Shown: piece by piece, positions 45,906 through 55,926 of the stretch | Numbering within the stretch: position 1 is the stretch's first letter | How the letters are laid out: the number at the start of each line of letters is the position of its first letter | Assembly: GCF_014230145.1 (NCBI RefSeq) | Contig: NZ_JACHVC010000006.1 | Coordinates: 734,112-798,111 of the forward strand | DNA: 64,000 bases | Origin: Pelagicoccus albus | GTDB lineage: Bacteria > Verrucomicrobiota > Verrucomicrobiia > Opitutales > Opitutaceae | Reading direction: 5' to 3' | The notes under the pieces: model-generated | Told to the model about the DNA's origin: nothing | The model's input: the letters and a program-made list of their open reading frames with translations, nothing else | Database searches by the model: none | Translations under genes and position numbers: made by a program

Positions 45906-47882
45906 ATGGCTGCACTAGAAGTTGTATTGTTCATTGTTTCAGTGGTTGGCGTAATCGCACTCGGCATTTGGAAAAGCCGGGACGAGGACACGACCGGCGA
46001 TAAGGGTGCCAGCGACTATTTCCTCGCTGGACGCGGATTGACCTGGTGGCTGGTTGGCTTCTCGCTGATCGCCGCTAATATTTCCACCGAGCAATTCGTT
46101 GGCATGTCCGGTTCCTCAGCGAACTGGCTTGGAATGGCGATCGCCTCATACGAGTGGATGGCAGCTTTGACGCTGGTGGTCGTAGCCTTCTGGTTCCTGC
46201 CTAAATTTCTAAAAGCAGGACTCTACACTATCCCTGAATTTCTCGAATACCGATTCGATGGAGTCGCTCGCATGGCCATGGCCATTCCGGCAATCGTCAC
46301 TCTCGTTTTCGTTACGACTTCTTCCGTAATCTTCTCCGGAGCCAAGTTCGTTTCGGAATACTACAACGACGTTCCCGTCATCAGCAACTTGACCGCGATG
46401 TGCTGGTTGATAGCAGCCTTCGCCGCGGTCTACGTTTTCGTGGGTGGTCTCAAAGCATGCGCTTGGACGGACCTTGTTTGGGGGGTAGCCCTCGTTATGG
46501 GCGGCGTGGTTGTGACGTATTTTGCGTTCAGTCTACTTTCAAGCACTCCAGCTGAAGAATTGATCGCAACCAAGGTCGCGAATTCCTCGGCCACTGTGCA
46601 GGACATCGAAAACGCCAGCCCTTGGGAGCGTTTCATGCTGCTAAATGATGGGGTTGACGGCGAAGCTGTTGTCCAGAACGGAGCTAACGGCTCTGGCGGC
46701 AAGGTGCACATGGTTCGCCCTAAGGAAGACTCCGATATCCCATGGACAGCTCTCTTGATCGGCTTGTGGATTCCGAACTTTTTCTACTGGGGCCTTAACC
46801 AGTACATCGTGCAGAGAACCTTGGGTTCCAAGTCCCTTGCCGAGGGGCAAAAGGGTATCGTGTTTGCGGCTTTCTTGAAATTGATCATCCCGTTCGTGGT
46901 CGTGATTCCGGGTATCCTGGCTTTCAACTTGTTTAGCGGGGACTTGCACGAATCGGCTGCGGAAAGAAATCTGAATACCGTTTCGAGCGCCGAAAGCGCT
47001 GTAGTCTTCCAGGTCGACGAAGCGTTTGTCGAACTGCAGCCAGATCTCGCCCTTCAAGTCGCGGCTAGCAACGCGGCCCTTGCAGGAACGTCCGCTCCTG
47101 CAAGCATAACTCTCTCGCCCGCTGAATTCGCCTCGACCATCAACGGCTTGGCCGCTGACGCGATGGAAGCGGATGGTGCAGTAGTCCTCGCGAACAAGCT
47201 GGTAGGCTACGACTATGACTCGGCATTCCCGGTTTTGGTTAGAAACCTGATTCGCCCTTATCCATGGATCTCCTGGTTCGTGCTAGCCGCCCTCTGTGGA
47301 GCGGTGATCAGCTCTTTGGCATCCATGCTCAATTCCGCTTCTACCATCGCCACTATGGACCTCTACTCCAAATTCTCTGGGGACAAGGATCCGGTTCGCT
47401 TGGTAAAAATCGGTCGCTTCTTCGTAGTCATATTCGTAATCCTCGCCGGCTTGGTGGCTCCGAAGTTGGATAATTTCGGCAGCATTTTCGCCTACATTCA
47501 GGAGTTCCAAGGCTTCATCTCCCCAGGTATCCTAGCCGTTTTCATTTTTGGCTTCTTCTCGCCACGCACCCCTCGCTACTTCGGAGCTGTGGGTATCGGA
47601 ACCAACGTGGTTGCCTATGCTGCATTTAAATGGGCAGTCGGTCCATGGCTCGTTTCCAATGGAATGTGGTATTCGGACTCCATGGCGTTCCTCGATCGCA
47701 TGGCAGTCTGTTTCTTCATCGTGCTATTGGTAGGAGCGATCTTGACTCTGGTGAGCCCTCTGCGAACTCCTGTTACGATGCCGGAAAACAAGGAGATTGC
47801 CCTTGAGACTTCGCCAATCGCCAAGTTCTGGGGGATTGTGGTCGTGGTCGCAACGATCGCTCTTTACGCGGTCTTCTGGTAA
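45906..47882 (+). CDS. Sodium/solute symporter (SSS family, sugar-type)
   Basis: This 658-residue inner-membrane protein has about 14 membrane helices. Characteristic stretches are SDYFLAGRGLTWWLVGFS, NISTEQFVGMSGS and YTIPEFLEYRFDG near the start, then GLKACAWTDLVWG, WGLNQYIVQRTLGSKS and SSLASMLNSASTIATMDL. It is closest in pattern to SGLT-like Na+/sugar carriers. An insertion of about 110 residues (roughly 345-420) with Ala/Ser-rich sequence is larger than usual. It is a single gene with its own terminator, and no sugar-catabolic neighbours are present. Confidence 0.9.
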   Translation: MAALEVVLFIVSVVGVIALGIWKSRDEDTTGDKGASDYFLAGRGLTWWLVGFSLIAANISTEQFVGMSGSSANWLGMAIASYEWMAALTLVVVAFWFLPKFLKAGLYTIPEFLEYRFDGVARMAMAIPAIVTLVFVTTSSVIFSGAKFVSEYYNDVPVISNLTAMCWLIAAFAAVYVFVGGLKACAWTDLVWGVALVMGGVVVTYFAFSLLSSTPAEELIATKVANSSATVQDIENASPWERFMLLNDGVDGEAVVQNGANGSGGKVHMVRPKEDSDIPWTALLIGLWIPNFFYWGLNQYIVQRTLGSKSLAEGQKGIVFAAFLKLIIPFVVVIPGILAFNLFSGDLHESAAERNLNTVSSAESAVVFQVDEAFVELQPDLALQVAASNAALAGTSAPASITLSPAEFASTINGLAADAMEADGAVVLANKLVGYDYDSAFPVLVRNLIRPYPWISWFVLAALCGAVISSLASMLNSASTIATMDLYSKFSGDKDPVRLVKIGRFFVVIFVILAGLVAPKLDNFGSIFAYIQEFQGFISPGILAVFIFGFFSPRTPRYFGAVGIGTNVVAYAAFKWAVGPWLVSNGMWYSDSMAFLDRMAVCFFIVLLVGAILTLVSPLRTPVTMPENKEIALETSPIAKFWGIVVVVATIALYAVFW

Positions 47883-47919
47883 GCGAAAAATCGTACCATC
47901 CAAATTTTTGATACAACAA

Positions 47920-47950
47920 AGCGACTCCTTAAAAGGGGTCGCTTTTTTAT
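47920..47950 (+). terminator. Terminator after the symporter gene
   Basis: The stem AAGCGACTCC/GGGGTCGCTT (one wobble) has a 6-base loop and a T run. Confidence 0.8.
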
Positions 47951-48016
47951 GGGTTATTCTGGCTCCTCGCTTTTCAGGCAGTGGAGCAATGTCCCGTGCT
48001 TAAGCGGGAGAACTAA

Positions 48017-48448
48017 TCATGGTTCCTCGTCGGCGGGAAGTTCCGCGAACACGGAAAGGATCTCGTCCTCGATAGCCTTAGGCCGTCCTGTGTTTCGGTC
48101 AATATAGACCCAGTCCGATTCGCCGCTCGCCACGGTGGCTCCATCTTTGACTCTGACGAACTTGTATTTGCGAAGTGCACTGGCCTTCTTAATGGACCCC
48201 GGCCAAGTGTAGGCGATAAGTTCGTCCCCGAGCAATGCGGGACGGTGGTACTTGACGAAGTGGCTCCGGATGACCCAAGTCGATCCCAATTCCGAGAGCC
48301 GTTTGTTATCATAGCCAACGGAGCTGGAATGAGCGTAGGCCACATCTTGCATCCATTGCACGTAGACCACGTTGTTTACGTGGCCGTTTACGTCTATGTG
48401 GGATTTATCAACTGTTATCGTTTGTTGGAAGATCCTCTCGTCACTCAT
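48017..48448 (-). CDS. Hotdog-fold acyl-CoA thioesterase (YbgC-like)
   Basis: This 143-residue protein has the family signature DVNGHVNNVVYVQWMQDVAY near residue 19, the Asp-x-x-Gly-His-x-x-Asn loop of the 4-hydroxybenzoyl-CoA thioesterase group, then VIRSHFVKYHRPALLGD. The protein hydrolyses acyl-CoA or acyl-carrier thioesters; the acyl chain is unknown. It is transcribed toward the symporter terminator and is divergent from the DUF1080 gene. Confidence 0.88.
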   Translation of the reverse strand: MSDERIFQQTITVDKSHIDVNGHVNNVVYVQWMQDVAYAHSSSVGYDNKRLSELGSTWVIRSHFVKYHRPALLGDELIAYTWPGSIKKASALRKYKFVRVKDGATVASGESDWVYIDRNTGRPKAIEDEILSVFAELPADEEP

Positions 48449-48613
48449 TTCTCATTTAGCTAGACTTGGATTTAATCGCTTCCTTCCTTTTGACACAATG
48501 CCCATTTCTGATTGCTCGGGGAAAAACGCATTCTAGGCTATCACGAATTACCCCGATTTATTGCTGCTTGCTACATCCATTTTTCAGGCTGCATAACTCC
48601 AGCCCCCATTTAC

Positions 48614-49675
48614 ATGCGTGCAATTCTTTCCGCGATCCGACTCCATCTCTGCCTAGCTGTCGTTTTGGCGATGTATCCCATTTGTATGCGAGGCGAAGAT
48701 GCTTGGATCTCGCTGTTCAACGGCGAATCTCTAGCAGGTTGGACCGCAAACGAAAATTCGGAAACCTGGAAGGTGGAAGATGGGGCAATCGTGGCATACG
48801 GAGTCCGCTCCCATCTTTTTTATACAGGCTCGGTCGAAGGCGGACAGTTTAAGAACTTCGAGTTTCAAGCGGAGGTGAAAGCCAGCCCCGGATCTAACTC
48901 GGGTATCTATTTCCACACTGAATTCCAAGAGGAGGGGTGGCCCGCCCAAGGTTACGAGTGCCAAATTTACGACGGCCCTATTTTTCCTGTTGAGCTTGGC
49001 CAATACGTGGAACGCAAGATGACCGGGAGTATTTACGCTGTTCGTAACACCTGGATTTCTCCAAGCTCAGGGCTGGACACATTTACCTACCGAATCCGAG
49101 TAGTTGGTAAGACGATACAGACGTTCATCAATGATGAGCTGATATGTGAATACACGGAAAGTGTTAAGCCTTGGAGGGAAGACGATAAATCTAAACGGCT
49201 TCTCGGATCAGGAACGTTTGCCCTTCAGGCGCACGACCCAGGAAGTCGGGTTGAGTTCAGAAGTCTACAGGTGCGGCCTTTGCCGAATGCGGCAGTGTTA
49301 GATGGCGAATCACTTGAGGACGCGGAGCTCGATTGGCTGGCGAGTTCGTTCGCCAATGATAACAAACCCTTGATCGATATCGGGTTTTCCAAAGACGAGC
49401 TGGAAGCGAACACGAGCTTGGGGATGGCAGCACGTAAGCTGGGATTCACTTTGATTAGCATCGATGAGAGTGATCTTCCTTCTGATGTTGCCGTAATCGA
49501 GGGGAGGGATCCTGACGCAATATTGGCCAAGCTAAAGAGGGCCAAGACTTCGGGGAAACGGATCGTTTTTAGTTCAGCTGGGAGCGGCAGGATCGATCTT
49601 GAGAAGATCAAACTCTGGTTGACGCTTACTGAGCGAGTTGGATTCGATTGGGGTGAGTTCTGGGTTCCAAATTAA
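48614..49675 (+). CDS. Secreted DUF1080 (3-keto-disaccharide hydrolase-like) protein
   Basis: I start at the ATG at 48614, which opens a signal peptide (RAILSAIRLHLCLAVVLAM, cleaved near residue 28); the upstream TTG at 48512 would put 34 residues ahead of it. The 353-residue protein has the DUF1080 beta-sandwich: WISLFNGESLAGWTAN, WKVEDGAIVAYG, NSGIYFHTEF and FALQAHDPGSRVEFRSL. The last 110 residues (DNKPLIDIGFSKDELEAN onward) are an extra alpha/beta region. Such proteins are frequent in Verrucomicrobia and Planctomycetes and act on sugars outside the cytoplasm. Confidence 0.82.
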   Translation: MRAILSAIRLHLCLAVVLAMYPICMRGEDAWISLFNGESLAGWTANENSETWKVEDGAIVAYGVRSHLFYTGSVEGGQFKNFEFQAEVKASPGSNSGIYFHTEFQEEGWPAQGYECQIYDGPIFPVELGQYVERKMTGSIYAVRNTWISPSSGLDTFTYRIRVVGKTIQTFINDELICEYTESVKPWREDDKSKRLLGSGTFALQAHDPGSRVEFRSLQVRPLPNAAVLDGESLEDAELDWLASSFANDNKPLIDIGFSKDELEANTSLGMAARKLGFTLISIDESDLPSDVAVIEGRDPDAILAKLKRAKTSGKRIVFSSAGSGRIDLEKIKLWLTLTERVGFDWGEFWVPN

Positions 49676-49728
49676 GGGAATGTCCTTTCGGGCGTTGCGC
49701 TAAAATTGAAGCGAGTTAGGGTGCGTAT

Positions 49729-50421
49729 ATGGCTATGATTCTTGTTACAGGTGCCAGTCGAGGGATTGGTTTGGAGTTGGCATGCCAATACGCGGAAGCG
49801 GGCAATACCGTTTTGGCAACTTGCAGGGAACCGGAGACGGCCAACGCTCTTGCCCACCTGGCAGAGAGTCACCCGAACGTTGAGGTTCAGCCACTAGACG
49901 TTGTGGATCCCCTATCGGTTCTTTCCCTGGCTAGTCTAGTGCGAAAGCGAGGCGAAAACTTGGATGTTCTGATCAACAACGCGGGGATCTTGGTCCAAGA
50001 AAAGTTCGGGGAATGGACGGCGGATGCATTCTCGGCCACCATGGAGACAAATGTGGTTGGCCCTGCGCTCGTCATGCAAGCGTTTGCCGAGTTGGTTAAC
50101 GAAGGGGGCAAGATAATCAACGTATCCTCCGCCATGGGATCTTTCGGAATAAATATGGAGGCTGGCGGGTTGACGAGCTCTTACGCCACCAGCAAGGCCG
50201 CTCTAAACATGCTCGTCAGGCAAGTCGCTCCCGGCTTGCTCGCAAAGGGAGTGATAACCGTCTCTTTTAGTCCCGGTTGGGTTAAAACGGAAATGGGTGG
50301 ACCAGAGGCAAACCTCTCCGTGCGGGAATCGGTAGAGAGCTTGATCAGGGCTTTCGGGAATCTTGGTCCCGAACAGGCGGGTCAATTCCTTGATTATACC
50401 GGTTTGCCGCTACCCTGGTAG
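49729..50421 (+). CDS. Short-chain dehydrogenase/reductase
   Basis: This 230-residue Rossmann-fold protein has the nucleotide loop VTGASRGIGLELACQYA, LINNAGILVQ near residue 83, and the catalytic pair in SSYATSKAALNMLVRQ (Tyr and Lys). FSPGWVKTEMGGPEA matches the PG motif. It resembles the carbonyl-reductase/CsgA-like subgroup. The substrate is unknown. Its stop is 11 bases before the first ExbD-like gene. Confidence 0.9.
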   Translation: MAMILVTGASRGIGLELACQYAEAGNTVLATCREPETANALAHLAESHPNVEVQPLDVVDPLSVLSLASLVRKRGENLDVLINNAGILVQEKFGEWTADAFSATMETNVVGPALVMQAFAELVNEGGKIINVSSAMGSFGINMEAGGLTSSYATSKAALNMLVRQVAPGLLAKGVITVSFSPGWVKTEMGGPEANLSVRESVESLIRAFGNLGPEQAGQFLDYTGLPLPW

Positions 50422-50432
50422 GAACCTTCGTA

Positions 50433-50867
50433 ATGGCGATCAAACTACAAGGTGGCCCCAAACGCAGGAAGGTGGCCGGCATCTCCATGGCTCCCATGAT
50501 TGATATGGTTTTCCTGCTGCTCGTTTTTTTCATGACCGCGAGTGCCATGTCGCAGGCCGGTTCCAAGCTCGAGCTGGATTTGCCAGAGTCGTCCAATTCA
50601 AAGGTCGCTCGCGACTTCTCCAATCGCCTCATCGTCAGCATCGATGGGGAAGGGCACGTGTTTTTGGGATCAGCCCCTCTTTCGGACAAGTTGCTGCGAA
50701 CGACTTTGCAGGATTTCCGCGATAATTCCCCGGGTGGAAAACTATCCATCAGGGCCTCTAAAGAGACTGCCTTTTCGTCGATCAAACGGGTGATGAGCCT
50801 GGCAGCGGAAGCGGGGATTGATGATTTCCTTTACGCCACCTACGAGAGCGGAGTCGCGAAACCATGA
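50433..50867 (+). CDS. ExbD/TolR-family protein 1
   Basis: This 144-residue protein has a single membrane helix with the ExbD hallmark SMAPMIDMVFLLLVFFM (membrane Asp in MIDM) at about 18-38, then a periplasmic domain closing with EAGIDDFLYATYE. It is paired with a second ExbD-like gene by a 4-base overlap. No ExbB/TolQ gene is adjacent, unlike the usual order, so the channel must come from elsewhere. Confidence 0.9.
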   Translation: MAIKLQGGPKRRKVAGISMAPMIDMVFLLLVFFMTASAMSQAGSKLELDLPESSNSKVARDFSNRLIVSIDGEGHVFLGSAPLSDKLLRTTLQDFRDNSPGGKLSIRASKETAFSSIKRVMSLAAEAGIDDFLYATYESGVAKP

Positions 50868-51310
50868 GTATTCGAATCAAGCGAGAAGACGCGCCGCGGG
50901 AAGCCTCGGAATTACCCGTGGCTCCCATGATAGATGTCGTATTTCTCTTGCTCGTCTACTTCATGGTCAGCTCTAGCATCCAAAAGCAGGAGGCCGATAT
51001 CGGTTTTTCGCTGCCTGCAACGGTGGAAACGTCCGAACCGGTCCCGTTTTCCGACCAGCAGATTATTGTGATCGATAGCGATGGAAGGCCGTGGGTGAAT
51101 GGCTACGCCTACGATGATCCAGGAGAGGGCAGCTATCTAAAATTGGCTCAAATGCTTAGCCGCTATCGTCAGGCAGCTGAGGCCAGTCAGTCCAAGGCAA
51201 ACGTGTCCATCGCACCTTCCGATGCCACAGCTCATCAGATGGTGGTCAAAGTCATGGACGCTTGCCAAATTGCTGGCCTGAGCTCGGTGAGTTTCCTCTC
51301 CGAGAGCTGA
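50864..51310 (+). CDS. ExbD/TolR-family protein 2
   Basis: This 148-residue protein has the helix [20 protein letters not shown] at about 22-42, holding the conserved Asp. The periplasmic part includes [19 protein letters not shown] and ends [18 protein letters not shown]. The ATG overlaps the stop of ExbD 1 (ATGA). Two different ExbD subunits could form a heterodimer inside one channel. Followed by argH after about 65 bases. Confidence 0.9.
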   Translation: MSIRIKREDAPREASELPVAPMIDVVFLLLVYFMVSSSIQKQEADIGFSLPATVETSEPVPFSDQQIIVIDSDGRPWVNGYAYDDPGEGSYLKLAQMLSRYRQAAEASQSKANVSIAPSDATAHQMVVKVMDACQIAGLSSVSFLSES

Positions 51311-51374
51311 GGGAGCTCGCAAGGAAGAGAAGTTTCCTGTTGCTAAACGCGAGGCGATGCGAACCCTACGCAGC

Positions 51375-52775
<1,401 letters not shown>

Positions 52776-52791
52776 AGCTGCGTTGCTGTGA

Positions 52792-54681
52792 ATGGCTAAA
52801 GTTAGGCTACTTCCAGACCACGTTGCCAACCAGATAGCAGCGGGTGAGGTCATCGAGCGTCCGGCGTCGGTCGTTAAGGAGCTTGTGGAAAACAGTATCG
52901 ACGCGGGGGCTACGCGTATCGAGGTGGAGTTCCGCAGCGGAGGTACCAGCCTTATGCGCATCGAAGACAACGGTGGCGGCATGAGTCACGATGACGCCTT
53001 GCTCGCTCTCGAACGTCACGCCACCAGCAAAATCGAGAAGGTGAAAGATCTCGATGGCCTGACCACCATGGGATTTCGCGGAGAAGCCCTCCCTTCGATC
53101 GCCTCTGTATCCAGGTTCTTGCTGCAAAGCCGAGAAGCCTCGTCCGATAGCGGAACCGAAGTTTTGATCGATGGAGGGAAAATGATCCACGTGCGTGATT
53201 GCGGCATGCCACAGGGTACGCGGATGACCATTACCAAGCTTTTCAACACGGTCCCTGCTCGGAGGAAGTTTCTCAAAAGCAAGACCACAGAATCAGCTCA
53301 CATCGTACAGTGCGTACGCCTGTACGCCTTGGCGCATCCGGAAATTGGATTCAATCTTTTGGATGATGGCCGGTCTCTATTTCAGTCGCCCGCTTGCAGC
53401 TCTCTGAAGAGCCGTATCGCCGAGATTTTCGGAAAGCAAATAGCCAACAATCTCATCGAGGTGGATGCCTCGGAGGATGGCATGCGACTGCGAGGTCTGA
53501 TCGGTAAGCCGAGTTTGTCCCGCTCTAGCCGCCACGAAATGCTGTTTTTCGTGAACAACCGACCTATCGAAAACAAGACGCTGAGCTATGCTTTGGTGGA
53601 GTCCTACTATGGTCATATACCCAAAGGTCGCTACCCGGTAGCCTTTCTTTTTCTCGATTTGGATCCCAAGCGGGTCGACGTAAACGTACACCCTGCCAAG
53701 CGTGAGATTCGTTTCCGGGATGAAGCGAAAACGCGAGGGTTCGCAGTTCGGACTTTATTGGAGGCCTTGCGAGAGGACGCGGACAGCTACCAAAACGTTA
53801 AACCCGTGGAAGTGCGGCTGCCCAAAAAATCGTTTGAAGCGGAAAGCGTTTCGATTGAGCGACCCCAAATTAAGGATACGCCGCCGGTTCGAGATTCGGT
53901 TAAACCTAAACGACGACTGGTCGCATCGAACGAAGAGCCCGCAATAACGGGTCCTCGCAGCGAACCTCAAGCAGAACGACCCGCATCGACTCCGCCAAAG
54001 GTCGAGCCTACTCCCGCTTCTCCAACTCCAACTCCGCCTCCTGCCGAAGCAGAAAGCCCGCAGCCGGAATCCCAGGCTCGGAATTGGAATTACCTTGGTT
54101 GGGCTCAAGGTGAGTTTGCCACCTTTGATACTGGAGCGGGAGTTGTTCTTCTGAATGTGAGAGCAGCCCAACAACGCATCCTATACGAGCAGTTGATACG
54201 TGAGTTCGCTTCCGAATCCATTCGTTGCCAGAAGTTGCTTTTAGCTCAGCCCGTAGAGCTTGATCCATTGAGTTCCGCCACGCTGGAGGACAATTTGAGT
54301 TTCTTCGAAAAGCTGGGCTTTGAAATTGCTCCATTCGGGCGAAATTTTTTCCGTATCGAAGGAACCCCTACATGGCAGCAGGACGAGGACGCGGAAGAAT
54401 TCGTAAAAGAAATCCTAGCCCTTTTGCGCCAAGGCAGCCTGAGCGGTCAGCAGGAAGGCGTAGCGGTGGAAATGATTGCCAAGAAGGCGGCCTCGAAGCT
54501 ACGGCGTCCCAATAAAGAACCGAGCGAGTCTGATATCGACAGCCTCCTCGATAAACTATTCGCCTGTGAAAAACCGCTTACTGACCCGGAAGGAAGGCCG
54601 TCCCTCATCGAGATCACCACAGGCGAGATCGATAAGCGATTCCAGCGGCGAAACCGCCGCAAGCAAGACGAACTCTTTTAG
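52792..54681 (+). CDS. mutL: DNA mismatch repair protein MutL, endonuclease motif degenerate
   Basis: This 629-residue protein has the GHKL ATPase domain with PDHVANQIAAGEVIERP, ENSIDAGATRIEVEF, GFRGEALPSIASVS and VDVNVHPAKREIRFRD. A Pro-rich linker (about 385-425) leads to a C-terminal dimerisation domain. There the nuclease box DQHAxxExxxxE is replaced by LLNVRAAQQRILYEQL, and the Cys-Pro-His-Gly-Arg-Pro box by DPEGRPSLIEI, so the metal site for nicking looks lost. It would act as a matchmaker, not a nickase. It is the last ordinary chromosomal gene before the cassette array. Confidence 0.94.
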   Translation: MAKVRLLPDHVANQIAAGEVIERPASVVKELVENSIDAGATRIEVEFRSGGTSLMRIEDNGGGMSHDDALLALERHATSKIEKVKDLDGLTTMGFRGEALPSIASVSRFLLQSREASSDSGTEVLIDGGKMIHVRDCGMPQGTRMTITKLFNTVPARRKFLKSKTTESAHIVQCVRLYALAHPEIGFNLLDDGRSLFQSPACSSLKSRIAEIFGKQIANNLIEVDASEDGMRLRGLIGKPSLSRSSRHEMLFFVNNRPIENKTLSYALVESYYGHIPKGRYPVAFLFLDLDPKRVDVNVHPAKREIRFRDEAKTRGFAVRTLLEALREDADSYQNVKPVEVRLPKKSFEAESVSIERPQIKDTPPVRDSVKPKRRLVASNEEPAITGPRSEPQAERPASTPPKVEPTPASPTPTPPPAEAESPQPESQARNWNYLGWAQGEFATFDTGAGVVLLNVRAAQQRILYEQLIREFASESIRCQKLLLAQPVELDPLSSATLEDNLSFFEKLGFEIAPFGRNFFRIEGTPTWQQDEDAEEFVKEILALLRQGSLSGQQEGVAVEMIAKKAASKLRRPNKEPSESDIDSLLDKLFACEKPLTDPEGRPSLIEITTGEIDKRFQRRNRRKQDELF

Positions 54682-54941
54682 GTGCGGTGACCTGCTCCCC
54701 TGGAACAGTACCGGGCTTGTGTTAGTTTTTCCGGCGGTCCAGGACCGAGGAAAACGCATGAAAAACAAAGGAAAACGCTTACGTAGAATCGAGATGATCG
54801 CTTTGTATTCGGTGGACTGGTGTGATGCCAGACGAGTCCTAGAATCCCCATCGCTAAAACCGTGGCAGAAGACCAAATGAATCCACTCCAATCAAAGGGT
54901 TCCACGATTACGACCTGATGAGCTAGGTAGGTGGGATTCAT
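54678..54941 (-). CDS. Possible terminal cassette gene, small membrane protein
   Basis: This 87-residue frame starts at an ATG 8 bases past the R' end of the first attC (54950), exactly the place cassette genes start in this array. One or two hydrophobic segments appear (WSSATVLAMGILGLVW and FYVSVFLCFSCVFLG), then a low-quality tail that runs into the 3' end of mutL. No attC follows it, so it may be the last, truncated cassette of the array. A 40-residue plus-strand frame (ATG 54758, stop 54880, AGGA upstream) competes for the same region. Confidence 0.4.
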   Translation of the reverse strand: MNPTYLAHQVVIVEPFDWSGFIWSSATVLAMGILGLVWHHTSPPNTKRSSRFYVSVFLCFSCVFLGPGPPEKLTQARYCSRGAGHRT

Positions 54942-54949
54942 CTATCTTT

Positions 54950-55074
54950 GTCGAACGCTAAGCTGATACGCGAGGGTAGGGTCACCGGCTCCATTTCTGT
55001 TGAAGGTTTTCAGTGTCTTGTTCGATTTGAAAGTGGCTGTGCTTACCCGAGTTGTATCGACTGACTTGTTCTGC
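54950..55074 (-). repeat. attC 1 (long, divergent inner part)
   Basis: Ends are GTCGAAC and GTTCTGC (plus strand). The site is 125 bp long, with arms GATACGCGAGGGTAGG and CTTACCCGAGTTGTATCG forming the main palindrome. It ends the 134-residue membrane-protein cassette and is the leftmost site. Confidence 0.75.
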
Positions 55075-55447
55075 CATTCTTGTTTTTCGTTTTTGCTATC
55101 AGTATTGCCAGCGAAAGAAGTGTTCCAATCGCTAAAAGCGTGTAGGCTGTACTGCCAAGTCCTAGTTCTTTGAATACGATGGTTGAGAATACTGATAGCG
55201 CTAGACCAATAATTGCTAGGATCGCATGAAGTATGAGTAAGCCATACCTTCTAACCTTCTTTGATTCTCTTAATCCTTGAATGGAAGAAAGAGCGATGTA
55301 TGGGCTGCTCGTGAAAACTAGCCCTAACTGTGCTAATTCCGGAAGTCTATCGAAGATTCCAGCGAGCCACTCAGGTGCTGCGAACATCAAAACAACAAGT
55401 ATCGCTAAGATGATCTCAACTAGTGGAACTTGTATTTTTGCTTTCAT
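55043..55447 (-). CDS. Cassette gene: four-helix membrane protein
   Basis: This 134-residue protein has hydrophobic segments near 8-28 (VEIILAILVVLMFAAPEWLA), 35-55, 70-90 and 100-120 (LLAIGTLLSLAILIAK). I do not recognise a family. The ATG at 55447 follows attC 2 by 9 bases and the stop lies inside attC 1, so the reading frame uses attC sequence for its last 11 residues. This is normal for integron cassettes. Confidence 0.72.
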   Translation of the reverse strand: MKAKIQVPLVEIILAILVVLMFAAPEWLAGIFDRLPELAQLGLVFTSSPYIALSSIQGLRESKKVRRYGLLILHAILAIIGLALSVFSTIVFKELGLGSTAYTLLAIGTLLSLAILIAKTKNKNGRTSQSIQLG

Positions 55448-55456
55448 CTATTTCTT

Positions 55457-55529
55457 GCAGAACGCCGAGGTGTCATACTCCGGTAAGCGCGGAGCGCTTA
55501 CCGGAGTTGTATGGGCCGCCTGGTTGGAA
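55457..55529 (-). repeat. attC 2 (short class)
   Basis: This 73-bp site has end motifs GCAGAAC and GTTGGAA (plus strand) and a centre GGTAAGCGCGGAGCGCTTACC that forms a near-perfect hairpin. It closes the 102-residue membrane-protein cassette. Confidence 0.88.
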
Positions 55530-55536
55530 TTATATT

Positions 55537-55845
55537 TTACTCGAGTATCAGATAAAAGACTACGATTCCTAACCCAAAGCACAGCAGGTGGATTATGCCT
55601 CTCTTCATCTTTTCTTCTTTTTCTTCATTCCATTCGAAGTTTCCTAATGCTTCAAGAATGCCTACTTTTTCTTGTGCGATATTTTCTTCATTTCTCTTTT
55701 TGTAGTCATGGCTAGCAATCGCCGCCAAAGGAATAAATGAAAGCAGAGCGATTGAAGTGAATGGTTCGCCAAAGCGGTCGGCCTGTGAGGACAGGAATCC
55801 GAATAGCAGACCGAGTGTAATGCTGAGTACCCATTGGTTCTTCAT
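55537..55845 (-). CDS. Cassette gene: small membrane protein
   Basis: This 102-residue protein has membrane segments near 5-18 (WVLSITLGLLFGFLS), 28-45 (FTSIALLSFIPLAAIAS) and 83-101 (IIHLLCFGLGIVVFYLIL), with a charged KEEKMKR stretch between. No family is recognised. The start follows attC 3 by 8 bases; the stop is 8 bases before attC 2. Confidence 0.72.
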   Translation of the reverse strand: MKNQWVLSITLGLLFGFLSSQADRFGEPFTSIALLSFIPLAAIASHDYKKRNEENIAQEKVGILEALGNFEWNEEKEEKMKRGIIHLLCFGLGIVVFYLILE

Positions 55846-55853
55846 CTTTGCTT

Positions 55854-55926
55854 TTCCAACGTGAAAGCCATACGCGGAAGTCAGCGCGGAGCGCTGGCTG
55901 GATTTGTATGGGCTGACTGGTTAGCC
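55854..55926 (-). repeat. attC 3 (short class)
   Basis: This 73-bp site has ends TTCCAAC and GTTAGCC and the centre TCAGCGCGGAGCGCTGG. It closes the ParE-antitoxin cassette. Confidence 0.88.

Noticed and set aside
54758..54880. 40-codon plus-strand frame after mutL with AGGA upstream
   Set aside because: Too short to support alone and it competes with the minus-strand cassette-like frame; kept only as an alternative.
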